Positions 1 to 7,416 are shown, counted from the first letter of the stretch. The stretch is 64,000 bases of DNA from DASRFA01 sp035651755 (GCA_035651755.1 DASRFA010000056.1:1-64000), one strand, 5' to 3'. A program made the numbers and translations. Notes: generated by a model from the letters alone, not told the origin.

Positions 1-78
1 CTTCTTCTCCCCCTTGATCAGAGAGAGCAGCAGCTCCACCTTCCGCTTCGCCGACCAGCGTTGGATCGTCGGTTCCAT
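1..78 (-). CDS. IS3-type OrfA-like transposase, N-terminal 26 codons (runs off left edge)
   Basis: The minus strand opens with a ggagg site 6 bp before an ATG and then an open frame to the window edge. The visible product begins MEPTIQRWSAKRKVE and continues LLLSLIKGEKK. The W-S-A-K-R-K-V-E stretch followed by a hydrophobic helix is typical of the helix-turn-helix leader of IS3-family OrfA proteins and related transposase HTH proteins. Those bind the inverted repeats of the element and, with OrfB, catalyse transposition. Only the start is visible, so it cannot be said whether the element is complete. It lies next to an IS91-type fragment, which fits a mobile-element scar region. Confidence 0.6.
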   Translation of the reverse strand, partial: MEPTIQRWSAKRKVELLLSLIKGEKK

Positions 79-138
79 CGTCTCCTCCCACCCAGGACTC
101 GGGCCTTATGCCCTGTCCAGTCGAGGAGGGGAACCACC

Positions 139-482
139 TCACAGGTCCACCCATTGGCGGACGGGAAGGCCCGCGAGCACCTCCTCTGCGAGGCGTGCCG
201 CGAGGCTCGCCATGCGCCGGCCGGTGCATGACGGGCAGAAGCCGCGCCCTCTGCACGAGAACGGAACGAGCAGGTCCTTCCGGCAATTCTCGCAGCGCAA
301 GCGGACGAAGCCCGCGGCGAGGTGCCCGCAGCTGAGGAAGTCCCGAAGCTCGCTCCGACGAACTGCGGCAGGCCGGTGCCCTCACCGCGCCGGCGGGCTT
401 CCGCGAGGAAGGTCTCGAGGTGCTCGCGCACGACGCGGTGGAGCACGCCTTGCGCAGGCACGCGCGGGAGGTAGCCGGAGGG
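139..482 (-). pseudogene. IS91-family transposase, N-terminal zinc-binding fragment, frameshifted
   Basis: Minus-strand translation gives GYLPRVPAQGVLHRVVREHL, then after a frame change near 345-357 it gives LRDFLSCGHLAAGFVRLRC, ENCRKDLLVPFSC and GRGFCPSCTGRRMASLAARL. This is the N-terminal Cys-rich zinc-binding domain of IS91/IS801-type transposases (C..C...C..C pattern). The homology stops at VRQW and the frame ends two codons later at 139. The catalytic HUH/Y2 domain is absent, so this is a dead fragment. A second piece of the same domain lies at 3755-3875 and a piece of a C-terminal domain at 4640-4724. Confidence 0.8.
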
Positions 483-844
483 GGCGATCGCGGCCGGATC
501 GGAGGCCGGCGCGAGGACCGTCGCTTCCGGAACGAACTCCACGTCGCCCGGCCTTGCCGGCGGCATGCCGAAACAGCCCGACGGAAGATCCGGCGCGATC
601 GGGGGCCCCTCGAGGCAGAGCGAAGCGCGGCGTTGCGGGTAGAATGGTAGGCTGAAAGAAGCGCAACAACACGTTCATCCCCGCCGCGCAGAGCCACCCT
701 CGAGGCGCGAATACGATCGCCCGGGGCTCCCGTCGATCAGGCTCCTTCTGCGGTGGCGTCGGGCGGAGATGCGCGCCGCGCGTGACGACGGGCCCTTGTT
801 CGAGAGCACCCTCGTCGATTAGATTTCCGGACGAGGCGACGTGC

Positions 845-1057
845 ATGCGGCAACAACGAGCCGTTCACAGCGATCCAGAGATTCTGGGCGGCACCCTGGT
901 TTTCGTGGGTACTCGCGTTCCTCTGCGGAACCTCATCGACTACCTCGAGGAGGGCGAGAGCCTCGATGATTTTCCGTCCGTGTCCCGCGAGCAAGCGGTG
1001 GCCGTGCTGGAGATCGCGCACGAGCTCGTGAGCGCCGGTGCGCGTGCTGTTCGATGA
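845..1057 (+). CDS. DUF433 antitoxin
   Basis: The 70-residue product contains SDPEILGGTLVFVGTRVPL followed by a region rich in acidic residues and the helix REQAVAVLEIAHEL. This is the DUF433 family (VapB45-like), whose members are small winged-helix antitoxins. The ATG at 845 is preferred because it begins just before the conserved block. The frame also extends 21 codons upstream without homology. The stop overlaps by 20 bp the GTG start of the DUF5615 toxin reading frame, the usual arrangement of this toxin-antitoxin pair. The antitoxin looks intact although its toxin is broken, so it is probably a relic or an orphan neutraliser. Confidence 0.8.
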   Translation: MRQQRAVHSDPEILGGTLVFVGTRVPLRNLIDYLEEGESLDDFPSVSREQAVAVLEIAHELVSAGARAVR

Positions 1058-1349
1058 GTCCGTTCCGCGAAAGCTCGCATCCGAGCTCATAGGAAACGAC
1101 GGTCTCGCAGCTCGGGTGGTTGGGGGCGAAGAACGGCGCCCTGCTGCAGCTGGCGGTGGAACGCGGCTTCAAAGCGCTGATCACGGCCGATCAGACTTGG
1201 AGTTCCAACAGAACCCTTCGGCGCTGCGCGTGGGCGTCGTGATTCTCGGCGCGCGAAGCAAGCGCCTCGTCGACGTGAAACCACTCGTTCCCCGCATCCT
1301 CCAGGAGCTCGAGCACCGAACCCGGGATGCTCGTGCGCGTCAGCTTTAA
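1038..1349 (+). pseudogene. DUF5615 PIN-like toxin, two compensating frameshifts
   Basis: The first 21 codons (MRVLFDESVPRKLASEL) match the N-terminus of DUF5615 PIN-like toxins. The matching sequence then continues in another frame as VSQLGWLGAKNGALLQLAV and RGFKALITADQ. It returns to the first frame as LEFQQNPSALRVGVVILGA. The breaks lie near 1100 and 1192; the second looks like a single-base loss after the ADQ codons. As written, the open frame would give about 30 nonsense residues in place of the core containing the conserved TADQ acidic residue. It is therefore almost certainly not a working nuclease. It overlaps the DUF433 antitoxin upstream. Confidence 0.8.
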
Positions 1350-2030
1350 CCGGCGTTCTTCCGGCGACCTGCGCGCGCAGGTCGGCGAGGCGCAGATCGG
1401 CGCCCGGCGGCTGAAGGAGCTCTGCCAGCGCTACGGCACCGAGACCGTGCGCGCCGCGGTCGACTACATGGTCGAGTACGCCAACCGCCGCTTCCAGGCG
1501 GAGGTCGCCTCGTGGTCCGACGGCGTCTACGAGTCGGACGTCTACGTCGACCACGACCCGAAGGGGAACCGGGACATCCACGCCCACTGCAAGGTCACAT
1601 CAACGGCAGCGACTTGACGCTCGACTTCACCGGCTCGGACGACCGGCCCGAGATCGTCGCGTACTCGACGTTCCGCAACATGCGCGGCTGCGTTGTCGCG
1701 CAGCTCGCGGCGATGACGGACCCGACATCCCCAAGAACGAGGGTTTCTTCGACTCGATCGAGCTGATCGTGCCCGAAGGCTGCTTGCCTGAACCCGCCCG
1801 CGGGTCGCTCCGTCGCAGCCGGCACGCACCACCCCGGCACCGAGGTCGGCGAGGCGATCGCCAGGGCTTTGTCGAACGTCGTGCCGACGCGCTGCTGCCC
1901 GCAGATCTACAAGATGGGCATGCCGACGGTGATCTTGGCACCAACCCGGGCACCGGCAAGACCTTCATCGACCACTCCGTCGACACGTTCGCCGCCGATT
2001 GCGGCGCGGTGAAGGGCCAGGAACGGCTGG
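1350..2030 (+). pseudogene. hydantoinase B / acetone carboxylase alpha-type fragment, multiply frameshifted
   Basis: Four pieces in changing frames rebuild an internal part of an HyuB protein. They are GDLRAQVGEAQIGARRLKEL (from about 1363), INGSDLTLDFTGSDDRPEI (about 1603), DIPKNEGFFDSIELIVPEGC (about 1720) and LNPPAGRSVAAGTHHPGTEV (about 1787) running to KTFIDHSVDTFAADCGAVKG (about 2020). HyuB proteins are about 550-600 residues and hydrolyse 5-oxoproline or hydantoin together with HyuA. Here both ends are missing and at least three frameshifts are present, so it cannot make a product. It abuts the broken DUF5615 gene directly. Confidence 0.8.
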
Positions 2031-2157
2031 GGCGCAGGCCGACGACTGCCGCCGCAGCCGACGCCCGCAGGTCGAGCGGGGTGACGATCGGGATATGCTT
2101 CTCGATCGCGCGTTCGGCGGCGGCGCTCATCGACGGGGCGCGCGCGCCTCGACGTGA

Positions 2158-2339
2158 TGCTGAAGGTGCAAGGGAAGTCGGGCACGTACCCCGTGTCCCC
2201 CGCGGACAAGCCGGTACGCGCGATCGTCACGCTCCGAGATGAAAGCGCAGCGACCGCAGGCCTGTGCGGCGAGAGCAGCTTCGCGGCCGCGGATTGCTCG
2301 TTCAATCCGGCGGGGAACTCGCTCAAGTGTCAGAAGTAG
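2158..2339 (+). pseudogene. C-terminal fragment of a secreted protein of unknown function
   Basis: The frame reads LKVQGKSGTYPVSPADKPV, then a beta-strand-like stretch and CGESSFAAADCSFNPAGNSL, ending KCQK and a stop. The YPVSPAD...V and CGE..F..ADC.F patterns look like the C-terminal beta domain of secreted calcium-binding or propeller-type proteins common in this type of genome. No signal peptide and no beginning are present: the sequence 5' of it is the hyuB remnant. I judge it a truncated remnant. The family assignment rests on general pattern memory and is modest. Confidence 0.45.
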
Positions 2340-2423
2340 CCGTCGTCCAGTAGCCTCTGCTCAGGCTCACTCGCCGGCTGCGCACCGAGGTCTACGTCAC
2401 CCGCCTCGAGATCGCGGTTGGGT

Positions 2424-2577
2424 AGGCTCCGCGTTGTCTCCGACCGCGAGATCTGCGCGATTCTCGCGGCCCACGGCTTCGCCGAGGTCAGGCTGCGGGG
2501 TAGCCACGTCGTCATGTAGCGACGCGGACGGCACGACGACGACGGTACCCGTCCCCGATCCTCCGACTGCCGGATGA
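2424..2577 (+). pseudogene. hicA: HicA-type mRNA interferase remnant
   Basis: The frame starting at 2424 reads RLRVVSDREICAILAAHGF, AEVRLRGSHVVM and then an in-frame TAG at 2517. The homologous sequence continues in a different frame as DADGTTTTVPVPD. HicA toxins are about 60-80 residue double-stranded-RNA-binding-fold nucleases with a conserved GSH motif, here GSHVV, and a V-P-x-H/P element. One stop, one frameshift and loss of the C-terminus make this inactive. No HicB partner is seen, although about 80 bp upstream are unassigned. Confidence 0.7.
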
Positions 2578-2686
2578 TCGCTCACGCGGGGGAAAGGAAG
2601 TGGTCACCGACACTTTGCCGCTCGCCGCGGCTTGCGGGGTGCCGGTTGCGCGCCGGTCGTGCCTCCGCGAGAGGGATGCGGGGCGA

Positions 2687-2754
2687 TGGAATGACGGGCG
2701 GCCATTCCAGAATGCTTACCGCAATCTTTACCGAAGCCGGATGGTCAATTACCG
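2687..2754 (+). promoter_or_regulatory. promoter region with inverted repeat and three TTACCG repeats
   Basis: Upstream of the secreted-protein gene at 2779 lies a 7-bp inverted repeat, tggaatg (2687-2693) and cattcca (2703-2709). It is followed by three copies of TTACCG at 2716, 2728 and 2749 in locally AT-richer DNA. Spacing between copies is 12 and 21 bp. This could be a repressor or activator site, but no regulator is adjacent and no clean -35/-10 pair can be assigned. Confidence 0.3.
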
Positions 2755-2778
2755 ATTCGCCTCCTAGCATCCGGCCCC

Positions 2779-3273
2779 ATGAGAACTCATTCCATTCGTT
2801 TGATCGTCCCCGCCGTCCTCTCCATCTGCGGCACGCTACTGGCGCTGGGCGCTCCGGCGCACGCGGCGGGGGATGGCACCCCGTTCCTCATGAAGGTCGG
2901 CACCGGCGGCGGGACCCTGCTGCCCCCGGCCAATGCCGATTCCCCGTACACGAACATGATGAGCGTCTCGATCACGCCGAAGCGATCGGGGATCTGCACG
3001 GTGACGGGGGCGTTCCGAATTCCCCCGGAGAGCAACGCCCCGCTCCAGATCGTGCTCTCCAGGGCGACCGACACGGCCGGCACCGGCGCGCAGGTCTACG
3101 ACAACCCGGGCCGCTCGATCAGCGGCGCGATCAGCGACGCGTTCGTGGTCCAGAGGAACGTGCCGGTCACCTTCTTCATGAACGGCCGGAATCTCGGCAC
3201 GACCAACGTGCACAGCGAGAACAAGCACCTCTGGGTGATCTGCGAGCAGGAGAGGACGCCGACCCTTCCCTGA
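2779..3273 (+). CDS. exported 164-residue protein of unknown function
   Basis: The product starts with a clear Sec signal peptide: basic start, hydrophobic LIVPAVLSICGTLLALGAP, and AHA cleavage near residue 30. The mature part of about 134 residues is rich in Thr, Ser and beta-prone residues and has only two cysteines (in GICTV and VICEQ), which could form a disulfide. No family was recognised. It is the only gene in the first 5 kb besides the DUF433 and VapBC genes that looks intact. Its last 48 bases plus 77 bp of downstream DNA recur at 4860-4983, so a second copy may have been deleted or rearranged there. Confidence 0.7.
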   Translation: MRTHSIRLIVPAVLSICGTLLALGAPAHAAGDGTPFLMKVGTGGGTLLPPANADSPYTNMMSVSITPKRSGICTVTGAFRIPPESNAPLQIVLSRATDTAGTGAQVYDNPGRSISGAISDAFVVQRNVPVTFFMNGRNLGTTNVHSENKHLWVICEQERTPTLP

Positions 3274-3350
3274 GCGCTCGAACGTCGATGCGTCGGCCCG
3301 CGCCGCCGGCGTGCGCGCATCATCAGGCCGGCCGCCGATCGCCCAGCACG
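3226..3350 (+). repeat. direct repeat copy A (3' end of exported-protein gene plus downstream DNA)
   Basis: This 125-bp stretch starts in the codons for HLWVICEQERTPTLP, passes the stop codon at 3273 and continues to 3350. It recurs in the same orientation at 4860-4983 with three substitutions and one deleted base. Sequence on either side is unrelated between the two copies. The right boundary of copy A falls 6 bp before the stop codon of the sialidase-like fragment. Confidence 0.9.
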
Positions 3351-3356
3351 TCTCGC

Positions 3357-3715
3357 TCAGTCGCCCGCCGCCAGCGCCTCGGTCGAGAGCGGCACGACCA
3401 ACACCAGTCCGTCACGGCCGAGCTTCCCGGCGAGCGTGTCGTTCGATTGCCACGCGGCGATCCAGCGGCCAGCGCGATCCGCCGCGACGTCGACCGCCTC
3501 GTCGTTGCCCGGACCGACCGCGCTGTTCGGGTGGAGAGCGCGCGGCTTGCTCCAGCGCTTCGCATCGCCGAGCCAGCGAGCGTAGAGAACGTCACCGTCC
3601 GCGCCACGCCCAACGCCGTGAGGTCGCGCGACGACCAGGCGACGAGCCAGCCACCGCGGCGATCGCTCGCCACCTGCGGCTGGAGATCGCGCCGCCGGAC
3701 GGCTTCCGGGCTCGC
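3357..3715 (-). pseudogene. C-terminal fragment of a BNR/sialidase-like repeat protein, frameshifted
   Basis: Minus-strand reading gives DLQPQVASDRRGGWLVAWSS, then in a shifted frame ADGDVLYARWLGDAKRW, NSAVGPGNDEAVDVAADRAG, RWIAAWQSNDTLAGKLG and a stop at 3357. Repeats of the form D..VA.D..G.W.A.W.S.D.L and ADGDVL.AR are typical of large exported BNR/Asp-box (exo-sialidase-like) proteins. At least one frameshift (near 3590) and complete loss of the N-terminus mark it as a remnant. Its 5' edge joins IS91-type sequence near 3735-3755, so insertion or deletion at the transposon fragment probably truncated it. Confidence 0.65.
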
Positions 3716-3754
3716 ATCGGCTCCACTACGCGATGGCTTGGGACCATCGCCTTT

Positions 3755-3875
3755 GACAGGGAGCCCCGCGAGCACCTCGTCCGCGAGGTGTGCGGCGAGG
3801 CTAGCCATGCGCCGCCCGGTGCAGGACGGGCAGAAGCCGCGGCCCTTGCGCGAGCAAGGTCGGCAGGGATGCGCG
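3755..3875 (-). pseudogene. IS91-family transposase zinc-binding fragment, second copy
   Basis: Minus-strand translation gives CRPCSRKGRGFCPSCTGRRM followed by ASLAAHLADEVLAGLPV, the same zinc-binding block seen at 139-482. Nucleotide similarity between the two pieces is high across about 80 bp (165-253 against 3764-3842). The sequence upstream of the Cys block differs from the first copy, so the two fragments may come from related but separate elements. Neither end of an element is present. Confidence 0.75.
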
Positions 3876-3910
3876 TGGCGACCGCTGGCACGGCACCGGT
3901 CGCTCGAATC

Positions 3911-4333
3911 TCAGCTCCGCGGCGCTCCGAAGACGCGGAAGCCCACCGCCCTGGCCGCGTTACCCAGCTCGCGGTCGTGGGTCGCGAGGCTCATGTCCTC
4001 GAATCGCGCTCGGAGCAGGAGCGCCGTGGCGAGATGGATCGCGTCCAGCGAGCCGATCAGGGTCGGGAACGGATCGGCTGCGCGCGCGAGGACGACGTCG
4101 TCCACGCGGACCAGCTCGAAAGTCTCGAGAACCTCGAGGATCACCGTTCGTCGCTCGGCGACCGCCTCGTCGCTCAGACCGAGCCGTAGCCGCGCGCGGT
4201 CGACGGTCCGAAGGCATTCGAGGCGGATGAGCTCGCTCGAAATCGGACGCTCGAGACGCTTCCATTCCCGAAGGCGATCCTTCTCGCCGAGAACGACCCG
4301 GAGCAGGACGGAGGAGTCGACGTAGGCGATCAC
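3911..4333 (-). CDS. vapC: VapC-type PIN-domain ribonuclease toxin
   Basis: The 140-residue PIN domain keeps all four acidic metal ligands expected of VapC: D6 in AYVDSSVLL, E39 in SELIRLE, D97 in GSLDAIHLATA and D120 in ATHDRELG. VapC toxins cut specific tRNAs or rRNA when freed from VapB. The start is a GTG at 4333 that overlaps the antitoxin stop by 4 bp (GTGA), so translation is coupled. The length is normal and no frame damage is seen, in contrast with the other toxin genes in this region. It should be functional. Confidence 0.9.
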   Translation of the reverse strand: MIAYVDSSVLLRVVLGEKDRLREWKRLERPISSELIRLECLRTVDRARLRLGLSDEAVAERRTVILEVLETFELVRVDDVVLARAADPFPTLIGSLDAIHLATALLLRARFEDMSLATHDRELGNAARAVGFRVFGAPRS

Positions 4334-4584
4334 CGCACGCCGCGCTCCTCGCGCAGGAGCTCGAGCGATGAGATCCTCCAGCGCGCGGGACGCAGCCGCC
4401 GGTCGCGGACGCTGGAAAAGGGTCGCCTGGCAGGCACGATGTGGACCGCCGCCTGCGGTCCCACCGGCACGATGTGGGCGATCGGCCTGTCCCGATCACG
4501 GACTTCGATCCGCGCGCCGCGCTCGACCGATCGCAGATGCTCGGAGAGGTGGTCCTTCAAATCGGCGATCTTGACGCTCTTCAT
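4330..4584 (-). CDS. vapB: VapB/Phd-type antitoxin
   Basis: The 84-residue protein begins MKSVKIADLKDHLSEHL, the DNA-binding Phd/YefM fold, followed by VERGARIEVRDRDRPIAHIV. Its C-terminal half is basic and proline-rich, as expected of the toxin-wrapping segment. The ATG at 4584 is chosen because the conserved block begins immediately there; longer frames upstream have no homology. It precedes vapC with a 4-bp overlap. Antitoxins of this kind normally bind their own promoter, which would lie at about 4585-4640; no clear palindrome was seen there. Confidence 0.85.
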   Translation of the reverse strand: MKSVKIADLKDHLSEHLRSVERGARIEVRDRDRPIAHIVPVGPQAAVHIVPARRPFSSVRDRRLRPARWRISSLELLREERGVR

Positions 4585-4639
4585 GGCCAGATATAGCCAC
4601 ATCGCGGAAGGTGGCGCAAGCAGCTCTTCTGGAGGCGCT

Positions 4640-4724
4640 CTTCGACCTGCACGCGGCGGTCGCGGTGCCGGCCGGCGGCCAGCAGCGTCTCGAGCATCTC
4701 TGCAGATACGTGCTCCGGCCGCCG
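4640..4724 (+). pseudogene. IS91-family transposase, C-terminal fragment
   Basis: Plus-strand translation gives FDLHAAVAVPAGGQQRLEHL followed by CRYVLRPP. This is the segment just after the HUH catalytic domain of IS91/IS801-type transposases (typically ...VPAG.R..LERLCRYLLRPP). It is in the opposite orientation to the two zinc-binding fragments and only about 28 codons remain. It lies between the VapB start and copy B of the direct repeat. Confidence 0.7.
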
Positions 4725-4859
4725 TACACGGCCATCGACGACTGCAGCCGTTACCGTGTCCTGCGGCCATATCCGCGGCTCCGCGGGCGCACGAGCGTCG
4801 CGTTTCTCCGCCGAGCTGCTGCGCGTCGCCCCGTTCACGATCCGCCGCCTGCAGACGGA

Positions 4860-4983
4860 CACCTCTGGGTGATCTGCGAGCAGGAGAGGACGCCGACCCT
4901 TCCCTGAGCGGTCGAACCTCGATGCGTCGGCCCGCGCCGCCGGCGTGCGCGCATGATCAGGCCGGCGCCGATCGCCCAGCACG
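4860..4983 (+). repeat. direct repeat copy B (orphan 3' end of exported-protein gene)
   Basis: Near-identical to 3226-3350, in the same orientation, one base shorter. It encodes the last 15 residues of the exported protein (HLWVICEQERTPTLP) and its stop codon, but the sequence upstream is not that gene. It is probably the scar of a duplication followed by deletion. Confidence 0.9.
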
Positions 4984-5008
4984 CCCGCGATGACGCGAGC
5001 GGGCTCGA

Positions 5009-5250
5009 TCATTCGTACTCGATTCCGTTCGGCTCGAGCCACTCCTTGGCGATCTCCTCGAGCGCCGAATCGCGAAAGCGATACCACTCCTGCTCGATCC
5101 CGAGCCGGCGGACGGCGGACTTGAACATGCGGAATGCGCCTCGACCGTGGGTCGCGTCCAGGAGCTCGTCGCGCTGCCGATCATCACGCCGCGCTTCCGC
5201 GAAGCGCTCCATGATCGACCACTCGTGGATCTCGTCACCGTGACTCGGTT
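5009..5250 (-). pseudogene. UPF0158 family protein, C-terminal half
   Basis: Minus-strand translation gives DEIHEWSIMERFAEARRD, then GRGAFRMFKSAVRRLGIEQ, EWYRFRDSALEEIAKEWLE and NGIEYE before the stop. This matches the C-terminal half of UPF0158 proteins, which are about 130-160 residues and of unknown function. The N-terminal half (the acidic DDM.. part) is missing; the frame upstream runs into the 3' end of the neighbouring regulator gene without homology. It is a truncated remnant, although a short protein starting upstream cannot be excluded. Confidence 0.7.
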
Positions 5251-5297
5251 TGCTCACCCCGCGCAAGCGAAGCGATGACGCGAGACGGCCGCGGCGC

Positions 5298-6320
5298 TCA
5301 ACCGGTGCCACGCGAGGACGTCGCGATCGCCCGTGCTCGCGCCACCATGAACGCGACGGCGTCGTTCATGCCGACGGGCTCGAGCGCCACCTCCGGGTGC
5401 GCCGTGGCGAACACGCGGAACACCTCGTCGCAGAAGCCCTGCCCCACCACGTCCACGCCCGAGAAGTCGAGCGTGACGTGCCGGAAGTCGCCGAAGCGCG
5501 CGACGAGGCGCTTCGCCTCGGAGCGCGACACGAGCGTCGTGCCGAGCGCGGCGAGCTTGATCGTCGCGCGCGTCCGCGTGAAGCGAAGGGTCTCCGGGTC
5601 GGTGTACGCTGCGAAGACGTCCTCCACGCGCGGCACGTGCCCCGGCACGACGACGAGCTCGACGCGCGTCCCGCGCCGCACGTCGCTCGTCGCGATGCCG
5701 CTGTCGCGCACCTCGTTGTCGACGACCCACGCCGTCCCCTGGCTCTCGAGCCGGAACCGCGTCACCGCCTTCGACGAGAAGAACAGCCCCTCCCCGCTGT
5801 GGTGCTCGGGGTCGCTCGTGAGCTTGCCCTTCTCGAGCTGCACGATCGCGTCGTGCGGCGTCGCGAACCCGAAGTCCCGACAGACGCGCCGGAAGACGCC
5901 GACGCCGTCGTCCCGGACCGTCACGTCGATCGCGCCGCCGCGCTCGAACCGTACCGCCACCTCGACGGTCTTGCCGGCGGAATGGTCGACGGCGTTGTTC
6001 ACGATCTCCGAGGCGGCGTACGCCAGGCTCCGCGCAGCATCGGGGTCGAGCGGCCGCACGCGTGCGATGTCGGCTGCCGTCGCCTCCCACACGCGGTGCT
6101 CGTCCAGCCCGCTGCGGCGGTAGCGGCGCCGAAACGACCGCAGACCGTACCGCGCCGCGGGCCCCTTGCCGACCCGCTCGAGGATGCCACCGGTGACGAG
6201 CGCCTGCAGGAGACGATGCGCGGTGGCCGGCGATACGCGGAGCGCGGCCGCCACGTCCCGGTTCTGCACCTGGCCGCGCCGCTCCACGAGGCGGCGCACG
6301 CGCTCTGCCGACGTCGCCAT
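5298..6320 (-). CDS. winged-helix / GHKL ATPase / STAS-like (DUF4325) fusion regulator
   Basis: The 340-residue protein has three parts. Residues 1-60 are a winged helix of the LexA/MarR-like type (RDVAAALRVSPATAHRLLQAL). Residues 80-240 are a GHKL ATPase with N box SEIVNNAVDHS (104-114), G1 box DDGVGVF (137-143) and G2 region HHSGEGLFFSSK (173-184). Residues 245-325 are a STAS-like DUF4325 domain ending near SGVDVVGQGFCDEVF. The combination suggests an anti-sigma/anti-anti-sigma type switch joined to its own DNA-binding domain. No phosphoacceptor His or receiver partner is present. A 24-bp palindrome 18 bp upstream of the ATG may be its own operator. Cytoplasmic; the ligand and targets are unknown. 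Confidence 0.85.
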   Translation of the reverse strand: MATSAERVRRLVERRGQVQNRDVAAALRVSPATAHRLLQALVTGGILERVGKGPAARYGLRSFRRRYRRSGLDEHRVWEATAADIARVRPLDPDAARSLAYAASEIVNNAVDHSAGKTVEVAVRFERGGAIDVTVRDDGVGVFRRVCRDFGFATPHDAIVQLEKGKLTSDPEHHSGEGLFFSSKAVTRFRLESQGTAWVVDNEVRDSGIATSDVRRGTRVELVVVPGHVPRVEDVFAAYTDPETLRFTRTRATIKLAALGTTLVSRSEAKRLVARFGDFRHVTLDFSGVDVVGQGFCDEVFRVFATAHPEVALEPVGMNDAVAFMVARARAIATSSRGTG

Positions 6321-6337
6321 GAGGCGATCTTAGAATC

Positions 6338-6361
6338 ATCACCTCACCATGTCGAGGTGAT
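6338..6361 (-). promoter_or_regulatory. palindromic operator candidate for the HTH-ATPase-STAS regulator
   Basis: Perfect 8-bp inverted repeat atcacctc (6338-6345) and gaggtgat (6354-6361), spacer 8 bp, lying 18-41 bp upstream of the ATG at 6320. The size and position suit a dimeric winged-helix protein repressing its own promoter. No other regulator gene is adjacent. Confidence 0.5.
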
Positions 6362-6429
6362 CGCTCGACGATCGCCTCAGGGATGCGGTTTCCGGAGCAG
6401 CTCGCATCCGCTGCCGTCGCTCACCACGG

Positions 6430-7416
6430 TCACGGCACCGCGATCGTCGACTCGCAGCCGCTCGCGAGGTCGACGGCGCCCGAGCCGCCGTCGCAGTCGT
6501 CGATGCCGCCGCCGCCCTCGAGCGTGTCGACGCCGCTGCCCCCGAAGACGTCGTCGTCGCCGGCGCCGCCGACCACCAGGTCATCGTCCGCGCCGCCGTA
6601 CACCTGGTCGTGGCCGGTGCCGCCGAAGACCCGATCGTCGCCCAGGCCGCCGTACACGACGTCGTCGCCGCCGCTGCCGCAGAGACGGTCGTTGCCGGCC
6701 TTGCCGTCGATCCAGTCGACGCCGCCGCGGCCGACGATCACGTCGCTGCCCGTCGTACCGGGGAGGAAGTCGGCCTCCGGCGTGCCGACGATCGTCGCCG
6801 GCATGCCGTCGCATACCGGCGTGCCGACGGCGGCGAGAAAGACGTCGTCGGCGTTGATCCTCAGCGTGCCGCTGCCCGCCTTGCTCGCGACCACGAAGAG
6901 ACGGGCGCTCTTCGCGCCTTCCGGTACGACGACGCCGGCCTTGCTGTCGCCGACGGCGAGGGGGATCCAGGTCGCCGCCGGCACGTCGGTGCTCTGGACG
7001 GCGTCGACGGCGCCGGAGAGCGATCCTCCCTCGCATGCCGGCGCGTCCCGGAACTCGAGCGAGATGTACGCTTTGCCGTCGGCCGTGTTGCGCGCGGCAA
7101 AGCGCACCGTCGCCCCGAAGAAGAGCTGCTTTCCGGGCTGGACGTCGGGCCCCTCGATGCAGCGCGAGAGGAAGAGCGCGGTCTCGGTTTGTCCCGCGGC
7201 CTCGGTGTGCACCAGCTTCGCCGAGCCCGACAGGTCCGACCCGCTCGCGTCGCGGCCGGCGTCGAAGGAGACGGTGCCGGTGCCTCCGCAGCATGCGAAC
7301 CAGGTGTCGATGCCGGCGTCGAACTTTCCGTTCGGCAGCAGCTCGAGCGCATGCGCCTCGCCCGCCAGCACCAGCAGCCCGAGCATCGTCAGAATCCCGA
7401 TCGTCACCCTGCGCAT
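6430..7416 (-). CDS. exported beta-roll (RTX-like, haemolysin-type calcium-binding) protein
   Basis: The 328-residue product has a Sec signal peptide (TIGILTMLGLLVLAGEAHA, cleavage near residue 23) and a jelly-roll-like middle (about 25-195). Its C-terminal half has at least eight GGxGxDxxx nonapeptides (for example GGLGDDRVFGGTGHDQVYGG) that form a calcium-bound parallel beta roll. ATG 7416 has a ggagg site 6 bp upstream. Classical RTX proteins leave by type I secretion without a signal peptide. Here a Sec leader is present and no type I exporter is nearby, so periplasmic or surface location via Sec is more likely. A paralogue with the same layout is at 42230-43201. Role unknown, possibly matrix or surface coat. 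Confidence 0.85.
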   Translation of the reverse strand: MRRVTIGILTMLGLLVLAGEAHALELLPNGKFDAGIDTWFACCGGTGTVSFDAGRDASGSDLSGSAKLVHTEAAGQTETALFLSRCIEGPDVQPGKQLFFGATVRFAARNTADGKAYISLEFRDAPACEGGSLSGAVDAVQSTDVPAATWIPLAVGDSKAGVVVPEGAKSARLFVVASKAGSGTLRINADDVFLAAVGTPVCDGMPATIVGTPEADFLPGTTGSDVIVGRGGVDWIDGKAGNDRLCGSGGDDVVYGGLGDDRVFGGTGHDQVYGGADDDLVVGGAGDDDVFGGSGVDTLEGGGGIDDCDGGSGAVDLASGCESTIAVP

